Source: Desulfobulbaceae bacterium (GTDB lineage: Bacteria > Desulfobacterota > Desulfobulbia > Desulfobulbales > Desulfocapsaceae). From it: a DNA stretch of 64,000 nucleotides. Position numbers and translations under genes: made by a program. The notes beneath the pieces are model-generated. The model did not search any database and was not told the origin of the DNA. It saw only the letters and a list, made by a program, of their open reading frames with translations. Position 1 is the stretch's first letter. Each line of letters opens with the position of its first letter. The stretch is taken from contig JAGXHG010000031.1 in assembly GCA_024636345.1 (NCBI GenBank), positions 62,001 to 126,000 of the forward strand. Reading direction: 5' to 3'. Of the stretch, positions 6,339 through 14,842 are shown in pieces.

Positions 6339-8878
6339 ACTATCCTGCCTGGCAGCTGGACGCCTTTGGCGGCGGATTTTTTATCGCCCTCATCGCCATT
6401 GTCCACGTCTATGTCTCCCATTTTGCCGTCGGTGGCGGGCTGTTCCTGGTCCTGACCGAGATGAAAGGGCTGCGCGAAGGCTCATCCGAGATCATTGCCT
6501 ACACCCGCAGACACACCAGGTTTTTCCTGTTGCTGACCATGGTCCTCGGTGCCACAACCGGCGTTGGTATCTGGTTTACCATTGCCCTGCTCAATCCAGC
6601 CGCCACATCCTTCCTGATCCATCTCTTTGTCTTTGCCTGGGCCATTGAGTGGGTCTTTTTTCTGGCCGAGATTGTCTCCCTGCTTTTCTATTACTACACC
6701 TTTGACCGGCTGGAACCGAGAAAACACCTGATCCTGGGCTGGATTTATTTTGGCTGCGCCTGGCTCTCCCTCTTTTTTATCAACGGCATCATTGACTTCA
6801 TGCTCACCCCGGGTGCCTGGCTGGCTGACAACAATTTCTGGTCGGGATTTTTCAACCCCACCTTCTGGCCTGCCCTCTTCTTCCGTACCTTCATGGCCTT
6901 GATGCTTGCCGGACTTTTTGGTTTCCTGACCAGTGTGAATATCAAAGAGGCTGGACTGCGCCACACCATGGTCCGTTACTGCGGGATGTGGCTCCTGCCT
7001 CCTCTGATCCTGCTTCTGGGATCAGCCCTGTGGTACAAGATTGCGCTGCCACTCCCGCAACAGGAGATGATTTTCAGCAGAGCACCAGAGATGAAACCCT
7101 TCCTGACCCTCTTCATCTGGCTCTCCCCGCTGATCTTTGCCGGCGGCCTGACCATGGCCATCCTTCGACCACAAGCCGTGCGCAGACCACTGGCCTGGTT
7201 GCTCCTGCTCCTTGGCTTCCTCTATCTGGGCAGTTTCGAATTTATTCGCGAAGGCGGACGCAGACCTTATATCATTCACGATTACATGTATTCCACATCC
7301 ATCAAAAAGGCAGACATGGGGCAGATCCAGAAAACAGGTGTCCTCGCCTCCGCTCGCTGGGTAAAAAATAAAACCATAACAGCTGAAAACCGGATGGATG
7401 CCGGTAAGGAGCTCTTCACTCTGCTTTGCATGCCCTGCCACTCAGCCGGTGGCCCCTTAAACGATATTCTGCCCCTGGCCAGACGTTTTTCTCCTGCCGG
7501 CATGCGCTCCTTTCTGGCAACAATGGGCACAGCCAATCCTTACATGCCGCCCTTTGCCGGAAACGAGGAAGAACAGAGTGTGCTTGCCGATTATCTCACT
7601 ACCCGTCTTGTTCCCGGAATAGTGAACAAAGTTGTGAAAATCAACAAAGAAAGTATCAAACCAGCTCCCTTTGACAAAGAAACTGGAGAATACCTGATCC
7701 TCGCCAGCAGTGACAAGGGCATGATTCTCTCTTCCGAACCGGAGCTGTCCGGGATTGATTTCTCCTTTGCGCCACCAACCCTGCAGGCCCAGGTCATCCT
7801 GCGGGGAGAAGCCCCCAGCGTCCTGACCGACGATATCCAGGTGAGCTACCGGATTGACACCGATCAAGGACCTCTTCTCGGCAATATGATTGCTGCAGAA
7901 GGCACATTTGCAGCAACTCTGGCAAAGATCCCTCCCATCGCCAAAGACTTCCGCCCCTACCTCCTGGCCGAGATCGAGGCGGTTAAGGGGGGCAAGGTGA
8001 TTGCCGCCACCCGTCTGAAAATTGGTCTCTCAAACGAGATCGGCTGCCGAAACTGTCATGGTGGACCATGGCGACAACAGGGCCGCACCGGTCTCTCCCG
8101 GCAGACTGCCGCAGATATCCTGGCCATTCACGACAAACGCAGCAGCACGAAGCTCAGCCAGGACTTTCATTCCGGCAAGATCGTGGTCTGCGCAGACTGT
8201 CATGCCGACAGCAGCCGAGGGGCCGCCGGCCAACCCGGGCCACTCAATCTCTCAGCAGCCATACATGGTTTTCATGCCGCCTATCTTTATAAAGAGAACA
8301 ACAGTTGCACCTTCTGTCACGCCAATAGTGCTCAAGGGGCCACCGGCAACATGGAGGATCTTCACAGCACCATTGGCCTTGAATGCGCAAACTGCCACGG
8401 TTCTCTCACTGATCACGCCATGAGCCTGCTCATCGAAGAACAACAGGCACAAAAGCCAGGAAGCGCCAAGCTTGTGGCCTTGCTTGCTGACAAGGGAGAA
8501 ATGGCGCAAGAAAAAATCCAAGGCCGGATGCCGTGGAGCATGGAGCCCGACTGCCTTACCTGCCATGTGGGATTTCAACCTCCTGACTCCAGCACCGCCT
8601 TTAATACCTGGAGCGCGGACAAGAAGGGATTGTTTGTTCACCGGCATGGAGAGGAAGGTGCTCTGCTCTGCACCTCTTGTCATGGTTCACAGCACTCCCT
8701 CTACCCGGCGGACAATGCGTACAGTAAAGAGGTAGGAAATCTGCAACCGCTCCAATACCAGAACAACCCCTACCCCCTCGGGGCCGACCGGGGCTGCGCC
8801 GTTTGCCATACTGTGGAGATGGAAGAAGAACTGCACCATCCAGGATCACTGGGGACCTTTCGTAACAGAGTGGAATAA
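6335..8878 (+). CDS. CydA-like membrane domain fused to an octaheme c-type cytochrome
   Basis: The 847-residue protein starts at ATG 6335, behind GGAGG and overlapping the upstream stop by four bases. Residues 10-300 form about eight helices with CydA-like features: VHVYVSHFAVGGG near the N-terminus and LLTMVLGATTGVGIWF. A first CXXCH lies at 365-369 in a small cytochrome c-like region with a possible Met ligand (MPPFAG). Residues about 430-560 look like a beta-rich domain. Seven more CXXCH motifs follow at 571, 619, 658, 684, 740, 779 and 821. The soluble part should face the periplasm. With its partner it could pass electrons between quinone and periplasmic hemes, in either direction. No homologue of known function is claimed. 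Confidence 0.75.
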   Translation: MNYPAWQLDAFGGGFFIALIAIVHVYVSHFAVGGGLFLVLTEMKGLREGSSEIIAYTRRHTRFFLLLTMVLGATTGVGIWFTIALLNPAATSFLIHLFVFAWAIEWVFFLAEIVSLLFYYYTFDRLEPRKHLILGWIYFGCAWLSLFFINGIIDFMLTPGAWLADNNFWSGFFNPTFWPALFFRTFMALMLAGLFGFLTSVNIKEAGLRHTMVRYCGMWLLPPLILLLGSALWYKIALPLPQQEMIFSRAPEMKPFLTLFIWLSPLIFAGGLTMAILRPQAVRRPLAWLLLLLGFLYLGSFEFIREGGRRPYIIHDYMYSTSIKKADMGQIQKTGVLASARWVKNKTITAENRMDAGKELFTLLCMPCHSAGGPLNDILPLARRFSPAGMRSFLATMGTANPYMPPFAGNEEEQSVLADYLTTRLVPGIVNKVVKINKESIKPAPFDKETGEYLILASSDKGMILSSEPELSGIDFSFAPPTLQAQVILRGEAPSVLTDDIQVSYRIDTDQGPLLGNMIAAEGTFAATLAKIPPIAKDFRPYLLAEIEAVKGGKVIAATRLKIGLSNEIGCRNCHGGPWRQQGRTGLSRQTAADILAIHDKRSSTKLSQDFHSGKIVVCADCHADSSRGAAGQPGPLNLSAAIHGFHAAYLYKENNSCTFCHANSAQGATGNMEDLHSTIGLECANCHGSLTDHAMSLLIEEQQAQKPGSAKLVALLADKGEMAQEKIQGRMPWSMEPDCLTCHVGFQPPDSSTAFNTWSADKKGLFVHRHGEEGALLCTSCHGSQHSLYPADNAYSKEVGNLQPLQYQNNPYPLGADRGCAVCHTVEMEEELHHPGSLGTFRNRVE

Positions 8879-8939
8879 AAGAAGTGAAAGGGATGGATTT
8901 ATTGTTCATTATCAACCTGACAAAGAAGGAGGCGACGCC

Positions 8940-9407
8940 ATGCTTGTTCGATACTTGATGCCGGCACTGCTGTTCATGCTCATCTGTTCTTCGCCCCTGC
9001 ACGCCGCCCAGAAACCGGCCGCTAACGAAGCCCTGGCCGAGTTGGAAACGGCTAAAGTCATTTTCGATGTCCGATTGGCTGATCTTGACTCGCTGATATT
9101 CAATCTGAAACTCTTGGATGAGACCTGGAAGGGAATCGCCGCACAAAACGTGAAACCGGAGATGATTGTTGCTTTCCGTGGCCCAACGGTCAAACTTTTA
9201 ACGTCCGCCGAACTCGATGAAGAAGCACTCTATCTGTTCAAGTTGTTAAAAAAGAAAGGTGTGCGATTTGAAGCATGTGGTGTGGCCATGCGGATATTCA
9301 AGGTCAGCCCGGCAGGACTTATCCCCGAGGTCAAACCGGTGGCCAATGTCTTTCATTCGTTAATTGGCTACCAGAACAAGAACTACGCATTGATCGTCAT
9401 CAACTGA
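8940..9407 (+). CDS. Periplasmic DsrE-family protein
   Basis: The 155-residue product has a signal peptide (hydrophobic core LMPALLFMLICSS, then a cut near LHAAQ) followed by a DsrE-like fold: VIFDVRLADLDSLIFNLKLL, IVAFRGPTVKLL and a Cys in FEACGVAMRIF at the usual DsrE Cys region. DsrE proteins handle sulfur on a conserved Cys; exported versions are of less certain role. GGAGG precedes ATG 8940. It lies 61 bp after the octaheme gene on the same strand and is probably co-transcribed, which hints that the cytochrome system is tied to periplasmic sulfur or redox chemistry. That link is inference. Confidence 0.78.
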   Translation: MLVRYLMPALLFMLICSSPLHAAQKPAANEALAELETAKVIFDVRLADLDSLIFNLKLLDETWKGIAAQNVKPEMIVAFRGPTVKLLTSAELDEEALYLFKLLKKKGVRFEACGVAMRIFKVSPAGLIPEVKPVANVFHSLIGYQNKNYALIVIN

Positions 9408-9421
9408 GGCCAACAAAAACA

Positions 9422-9465
9422 GAGAGCGGCTTTCTACCATGGTGATTGGCAAAAAAGCCACTCTC
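9422..9465. terminator. Hairpin between convergent genes
   Basis: GAGAGCGGCTTT (9422-9433) pairs with AAAGCCACTCTC (9454-9465) with one mismatch and a 20-base loop. It lies between the DsrE-like gene (plus) and the receiver gene (minus). There is no long U tract, so it is a weak or rho-assisted terminator candidate. Confidence 0.45.
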
Positions 9466-9498
9466 GACCTCACTCTCTCAGAACCATAGTCCTGCTGT

Positions 9499-9939
9499 TT
9501 AGTCCTTGGGCGGCATTTTGACTACGGTGAACCAGAAATCTTCCAACGACCGTACAACCTTCAGGAACGCCTCAAAACCTACCGGTTTTGCGATATAGCA
9601 ACTTGCACCCAGATCGTAACATTTGAGGATATCGATGTCTGCTTCCGAGGTAGTGAGCACGATCACCGGAATACGTCTCAACCGTGCATCGGCCTTGATC
9701 TCTTTCAGGGTCTCTCTGCCGTCCATACGCGGCAAGTTGAGATCAAGCAGAATGATATCAGGCCGAACGGCATCACCATACGGCTCCTCGTTTCTCAAAT
9801 AGCGTAAGGCTTTGATCCCATCATCAACGGTGTGCAGATTGACGAAAAGCTTTCCTGCAGCGAGTCCTTCACGGGTTAACTCAACATCACCAGGATCATC
9901 TTCCACCAGCAGTATGTCTATTATTTTTTGTCCATTCAT
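9499..9939 (-). CDS. Single-domain response regulator (Rcp1-like)
   Basis: This 146-residue stand-alone receiver has the acidic pair in VEDDPGDVELT, phospho-acceptor Asp 66 in LLDLNLPRMDG, the Thr in LTTSE and the switch Lys in IAKPVG. The DDPGDVELTREGL and extended DGIKALRYLRNEEPY pattern is that of Rcp1-type regulators, which pair with kinases carrying the HDLQEPLRK phosphorylation motif. Such a kinase is encoded two genes upstream on the same strand. No output domain is present, so it probably acts as a phosphate relay or by protein contact. Confidence 0.92.
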   Translation of the reverse strand: MNGQKIIDILLVEDDPGDVELTREGLAAGKLFVNLHTVDDGIKALRYLRNEEPYGDAVRPDIILLDLNLPRMDGRETLKEIKADARLRRIPVIVLTTSEADIDILKCYDLGASCYIAKPVGFEAFLKVVRSLEDFWFTVVKMPPKD

Positions 9940-9987
9940 AGTTCATTTGCCTTTGGTCAAAGTATTATTTAAAGGAGATTCATTGGA

Positions 9988-10896
9988 CTAGAGCGATTCA
10001 ACACGGTTCCTGCCATTTTTCTTTGCCAGATAGAGAGCTTCATCTGTCCGGGTAATAAATGATTGCAGAGTGTCATCGGATTTATACTGGGTCACGCCAA
10101 AGCTGGCAGTAACATGCAGGCCATTGCCGAAGTCATGAGCTGCGCATAAAGAGCGCAACTTTTCAGCCAAGGCAGCAGCCTGGCTTTGCACACTTTTGGG
10201 AGTAAGCACCATGAATTCCTCCCCGCCCCAGCGGGCAAAGACATCATGCGCCCTAATATTGTCGGATACAAGTTGAGCCACCTCTTTGAGAACATGATCA
10301 CCTATGGCATGGCCCCAGGTGTCATTGATCTTTTTAAAGTGATCCAGATCAAACATGATGATGGATAAATCAGTGGTATATCTTCTGGCACGCTGTAGTT
10401 CAGCCTCCAGCAGTTCATTGAACATCATCCGGTTATAAATACCGGTCAGATAGTCAATACGGGCCTCGCGTTCAAAGAGGTCCCTGGTCTGTTTCAGGGC
10501 TACCTCCAGTTTTTTGCGTTCAACGGCATAAAACATGGCACGCTTCAGAAGCCTAGCGTCAATATCTCCCTTCAGCAGATAATCCTGAGCCCCTAACTTA
10601 ACCGCTTCAGTACCAAAGGATCCATCAGAGAGCCCGGTCAGAACAATGATCGGCGTGGTGGGCACAGCTTCCAACAAGCGGGTCACGGTTGGAAGTCCGC
10701 TGCTGTCCGGCAGATTCATATCCAAAAAAATAACATCACACTGATTCTGTTGCAGATAGCTTATCCCTTCAGAAAGTCGTTCGACAGTGACCAGGCGGGC
10801 CTTGCATCCCTCTTGCTCCAGCATCTCTTGAAGCAGCAACACATCGCCGGGATCGTCTTCAATCAAAAGGACAGTATGCAGAAATTTATCGCTCAT
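9988..10896 (-). CDS. Response regulator with diguanylate cyclase output
   Basis: This 302-residue protein has a receiver domain (residues 5-125, phospho-acceptor Asp 59 in FLDMNLPDSSG) followed by a GGDEF domain (about 140-302). The active-site motif is GGEEF at 224-228, which is catalytically competent in the family. A product-inhibition I-site, RAHD, stands five residues before it at 215-218. It should make cyclic di-GMP when phosphorylated. It starts 13 bases after the stop of the sensor kinase gene, and its GGAG ribosome-binding site overlaps the end of that gene. A PilZ protein at 56118 is one possible effector elsewhere in the window. Confidence 0.93.
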   Translation of the reverse strand: MSDKFLHTVLLIEDDPGDVLLLQEMLEQEGCKARLVTVERLSEGISYLQQNQCDVIFLDMNLPDSSGLPTVTRLLEAVPTTPIIVLTGLSDGSFGTEAVKLGAQDYLLKGDIDARLLKRAMFYAVERKKLEVALKQTRDLFEREARIDYLTGIYNRMMFNELLEAELQRARRYTTDLSIIMFDLDHFKKINDTWGHAIGDHVLKEVAQLVSDNIRAHDVFARWGGEEFMVLTPKSVQSQAAALAEKLRSLCAAHDFGNGLHVTASFGVTQYKSDDTLQSFITRTDEALYLAKKNGRNRVESL

Positions 10897-10909
10897 ATCA
10901 TGCTTTCTC

Positions 10910-13891
10910 CTAACTATTCGGTATTATGGGCAGGGTGAAAAAGAAGGTCGAACCGCTTCCTTCCGTGGACTCTACCCAGATTTTCCCGCCGTGACGTTCA
11001 ACGATCTTCTGGCAGATCGCCAGGCCGATACCGGTGCCGGGATACTCGGCCCGGGTATGCAAACGCTGAAAAATGGCAAAAATCCGTTGGTAGAATTCCG
11101 GGGCGATACCAATGCCGTTATCGCTAACAGTGAAAAACCATTCATTGCCCTGACAGGTTGCATTGATGGTTATCCGGGGAGGTTCCGCTCCATGGTATCT
11201 GATGGCGTTAGCAATCAGGTTCTGGAACAACTGCCCAAGCTGGGTCTGGTCAGCCTCAATGACCGGCAGGGGGCCACAGACGATTTCAGCGCTGTTTTCC
11301 TTGATGGTAAGCTCCATGTCCTGGAGCACCTTGAATACCACCTTTGAGCAATCTGTCTCCGCAAGCTCCTTGGTGTTGTGGATGACCCGGGAATAGCTCA
11401 GCATGTCATTGATCAGAGTGCGCATTCGCGTGGCACCGTCAATAATATAGGCCATGTAGGATTCGCCTTTTTCATCAAAGCTTCCCTTGTAACGGCTTGC
11501 CAGCAATTCTGTGAAACCGGCAATCTTGCGCAGTGGTTCCTGCAGATCATGCGAGGCAATATAGGCAAACTGTTCCAGCTCGCGATTGGAACGGGCCAGG
11601 TTGATCTCTATCTCCTTGATGGCGGTGATATCCCGGATCGTCTCAATGGCGCCGATTCTCTTGCCGTCACTGTCATACAAGGGGGATCCAACGGCCCAGA
11701 CATGGGCGCCTTTGCCGTTAGAAAGCGCAGGGCAGAAGGCCTCAGCATAGAGACGCTCTCCCTGGCGGGTAATATGCTGATATTTGCCTTCGAGGTCACC
11801 ATCATCGGCATCAAGAAGGTCAATTAACAGATTCCGGCGTTCTCCATAGAACGGGATGGAGTAGGCATTATCACCCTGTCCCAGCATCTCCTGCTGAGAG
11901 ACGCCGCTCATCTCCTCCATCGCCCTGTTCCAGGCGACAACTTTCTTTTCCTGATCCACAACAAAGGTTGGGTCGGGTAAAAAATCAAAGATGTCGGCCA
12001 GACGCTGACGGGATTCACGCAGCGTGGCCTCCATTTCCTTGCGTTTGGAGATATCACGGGAGGAGGCGTAGATATACCATTTTCCATCCAACTGGACGCC
12101 GCTGGCACTGATCTCAACATCGAAGATGCGTCCGTCACGACGGCGATGTCTGGACTCGAAAATGGCCGGGGCGTGAATCAATTCATGAATCTTTGCCGTC
12201 AGTTCCTCCCCTGGGATAGTGGCATCCCATTCAGCGACATTAAGCTGCAGATTCTCTGCAGGGTCATACCCCAGCATCTGGCGGAAAGAACCATTCGACT
12301 CCACCAGATTACCTTCCTCATCAAGGATATGGATACCGTCACGGGACACTGACTGCAGTGTTTGATAGCGGACACCGAGCTTGTGCCGCTCTTCTTCACC
12401 CCGCTTGCGTTCCGTAATCTCCCAGGCAACATCTGCCAGATAGGAGACCAATTCGACATCTTGCTCGGTGTAGTCGGCAGGTTTGTTACCGATGCCCAGG
12501 ATTGCCACCACCTGCTCACCACGGAAGATAGGCACGACCATTTCCCGGATCAGCGGCGCATGCCCCTCCGGCAGCCCTTTTTTGTTGGGCAGTTCGGCGT
12601 AATTGTTGTGGAGAATCGGTTGCCGCTGGCGTATACAATCTGCCCAGACACCGGCTTCTTTAATCGGATAATGGAGTCCGCCCCCCTCGGCGGTGCAATA
12701 TTCCTTGAGCGTACGGGTCGACCAGGCTTGCAGGGAGAGGGTCTGCTGATCGGCCTCGACAAAATGATAAAAACCAATCGGGCTCTTACTTTGCCTGCAC
12801 ACTTCGTCCAATGTCTGCTGGAGCAGGTCTTGCATGTCATGCGTTGCCGCGTACTCCAACAGGCCCAGCCGCATATTTACCAAATCCTGACTTTGTTGGG
12901 CCTGCTGTTCCAGCTGCCTCTGCCGTCGTTGGAGAAATTTCAGACCCAGCGTTGAGATAAAGCAGAGCAGGAAGAAGAAGAGTGCAGTGCCTGGAAGTTG
13001 CTGCTGCCAAGGAGCATAAATGGCATCAAGCCTGCGACTGACAAAGACATAGAGCGGTTTATTCATTTTAAGGACGTCCGGCCTGACGGTCTGGATTGCC
13101 ACCATGGTATCTTCGCCGCTTGACACGGATTTTCCGATATAGATGTTCTCCACTTTGCTACTGGCCTTGTGACGGGAAAAAAATGAATCTTCCTCATCCT
13201 GTTTTTTCCCCACCAATTCCGGCCGCTCCGGCACCACCATGAAACGCAGGCCATCACCATGGGTGATGGTGCAGACCAGATCCGACGCATACCGTACCGA
13301 TGAAAGCAGAACGCTCAGATAGCTCGGATCAAGGGCGGCAACGACCACGCCACCAAAGCTGCCATCAGGTGCCGGGATAATCCTGCTGAGATTCAGAATG
13401 ATCGGCCCGAGGATCGACTTGAAAGGCGGAGAGACATAGAGTGCCGCCATCTCAGCCTGCTCGCGCGGCACCTGGTAATAGTTGCGGCTGCTGAAATCTT
13501 TGCCGATGAACTCTTCACGGCTCGAAGCAAGAACTATCCCTTTTTCATCAAGGGTCAACAGGGTACGAATACCAGGCATGGCATTGGTCAGCGCCTTAAG
13601 GCGACGGATAACCCCCGTGCTGTTTTTAGTGGCGGTGAAATTGGGCAGATCGCTCACCAGGCCTTGCAGAACAAGATCAGCCGATTCCAGCGAGCGATTC
13701 ATATTGCTGCTGATGACACGGGATTGGGTCAGCAGTTGCTGTTGTTCCTGGATGGTAATATCACGATGGGTGGCGACGCTATGGTAAACAATAACGCTGG
13801 CAATAATTGCCAGGGCCAGGATCAGGATACGCCATTGGATAGCTCTATTCTTCCGCCCACTGTTTAAAAGTACTTCAGGCTCTTTGGTCAT
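10910..13891 (-). CDS. Membrane sensor histidine kinase, Cache-GAF-PAS-PAS-HisKA-HATPase
   Basis: In this 993-residue kinase, TM helix 1 spans residues 19-39 and a periplasmic Cache-type sensor about 45-295 (GIVLASSREEFIGKDFSSRNYYQ is typical). TM helix 2 is at about 301-320, a GAF-like domain at 340-490, and PAS domains at about 505-620 and 625-760. The HisKA site is H781 in IASHDLQEPLRKI; the ATPase N-box is 891-900, G1 DNGIGIA at 924 and G2 GTGIGLAI at 952. It is first in a three-gene minus-strand unit with a receiver-GGDEF and a receiver. It probably senses a small ligand outside the membrane and steers cyclic di-GMP output. Confidence 0.93.
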   Translation of the reverse strand: MTKEPEVLLNSGRKNRAIQWRILILALAIIASVIVYHSVATHRDITIQEQQQLLTQSRVISSNMNRSLESADLVLQGLVSDLPNFTATKNSTGVIRRLKALTNAMPGIRTLLTLDEKGIVLASSREEFIGKDFSSRNYYQVPREQAEMAALYVSPPFKSILGPIILNLSRIIPAPDGSFGGVVVAALDPSYLSVLLSSVRYASDLVCTITHGDGLRFMVVPERPELVGKKQDEEDSFFSRHKASSKVENIYIGKSVSSGEDTMVAIQTVRPDVLKMNKPLYVFVSRRLDAIYAPWQQQLPGTALFFFLLCFISTLGLKFLQRRQRQLEQQAQQSQDLVNMRLGLLEYAATHDMQDLLQQTLDEVCRQSKSPIGFYHFVEADQQTLSLQAWSTRTLKEYCTAEGGGLHYPIKEAGVWADCIRQRQPILHNNYAELPNKKGLPEGHAPLIREMVVPIFRGEQVVAILGIGNKPADYTEQDVELVSYLADVAWEITERKRGEEERHKLGVRYQTLQSVSRDGIHILDEEGNLVESNGSFRQMLGYDPAENLQLNVAEWDATIPGEELTAKIHELIHAPAIFESRHRRRDGRIFDVEISASGVQLDGKWYIYASSRDISKRKEMEATLRESRQRLADIFDFLPDPTFVVDQEKKVVAWNRAMEEMSGVSQQEMLGQGDNAYSIPFYGERRNLLIDLLDADDGDLEGKYQHITRQGERLYAEAFCPALSNGKGAHVWAVGSPLYDSDGKRIGAIETIRDITAIKEIEINLARSNRELEQFAYIASHDLQEPLRKIAGFTELLASRYKGSFDEKGESYMAYIIDGATRMRTLINDMLSYSRVIHNTKELAETDCSKVVFKVLQDMELTIKENSAEIVCGPLPVIEADQTQLGQLFQNLIANAIRYHGAEPPRITINATCQGNEWFFTVSDNGIGIAPEFYQRIFAIFQRLHTRAEYPGTGIGLAICQKIVERHGGKIWVESTEGSGSTFFFTLPIIPNS

Positions 13892-14014
13892 CTACAATGC
13901 TCCAGGCTGGAAGGAGTGGTCCGGGAAAGAAAAAGGGCGTTCTTGGACAAAAAAACATCCTTACCAGTTTTCAGAGTTTTATCAAGAAACATCTTTTGCT
14001 CTTAGCCGGGCCTA

Positions 14015-14812
14015 TCAGAAAAATTCTGGCCGCAATTCGTCGGCAACCAGGAAACCATCCAGCTCTTCCTGGTCATAAAAGGCCCGCTCAAAGAAAAGCC
14101 CCTGGGCCGGTGCGGTATGCTGTTTCAGGTCCACCGGTCCCTCCAGAAAACGCTGCACATCCGCCACTGCCAGTTTCCCCTTGCCCACTGCAACCAGCAC
14201 CCCGACAATCCGGCGCACCATCTTCCACAGAAAATGCGACCCCACAATCCGGAAAAAGATCAGATCCCCGGTTACCACAACCTGACATTGATTGACCATG
14301 ACCATAGGAGATTTTTTCTTCACCACCTGCCGATCGGTGAATGAGGTAAAATCATGCATCCCCACCAGTGCTGCAGCCGCCTCCTGCATCCGTTCCCCGT
14401 CCAGCAGATCGTCAACCTGCCAGACATGGCCCCGCCCCAGGGCCGTCTTACGTCTGGCGATCTGATAGCAATAACTCCGGCCAATACAGTTATGGCGAGC
14501 GTGAAAACGAGCCCCGGCCCGCTTGCATTCAAGGATGGAGATATCCCCAGGCAATGATGCATTCAACCGCTCCCTGATCTCCTGGGGACTCAAATCAGTC
14601 CTGGCCTCAAGATGGGCCACAAAATGCAGTCCATGCACTCCGGCATCGGTACGGCCGCTGCCCTGCACGTCCACCTGGGCTCCAAAGAGTTCTGCCGCTG
14701 CCGCGAGCAGAGTGCCTTGAATGGTTCTGGCGTCATCCTGCTGCTGCCATCCGCTGTAGCGGCGGCCGTCAAACTCCAGGGTCAGTTTAAATCGTTTTGC
14801 ATGGTCGTTCAT
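14015..14812 (-). CDS. truA: tRNA pseudouridine(38-40) synthase
   Basis: TruA converts U38, U39 and U40 of the tRNA anticodon arm to pseudouridine. The 265-residue product has the usual length and the catalytic Asp (D56) in GSGRTDAGVHG, with the family blocks FKLTLEFDGRRYSGWQ near the N-terminus and FLWKMVRRIVG in the second half. It follows the SulP gene by 30 bases on the same strand and is probably co-transcribed with it. Confidence 0.96.
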   Translation of the reverse strand: MNDHAKRFKLTLEFDGRRYSGWQQQDDARTIQGTLLAAAAELFGAQVDVQGSGRTDAGVHGLHFVAHLEARTDLSPQEIRERLNASLPGDISILECKRAGARFHARHNCIGRSYCYQIARRKTALGRGHVWQVDDLLDGERMQEAAAALVGMHDFTSFTDRQVVKKKSPMVMVNQCQVVVTGDLIFFRIVGSHFLWKMVRRIVGVLVAVGKGKLAVADVQRFLEGPVDLKQHTAPAQGLFFERAFYDQEELDGFLVADELRPEFF

Positions 14813-14842
14813 ATTAGGTTACTCCTTAATTTTGTTCACCGT

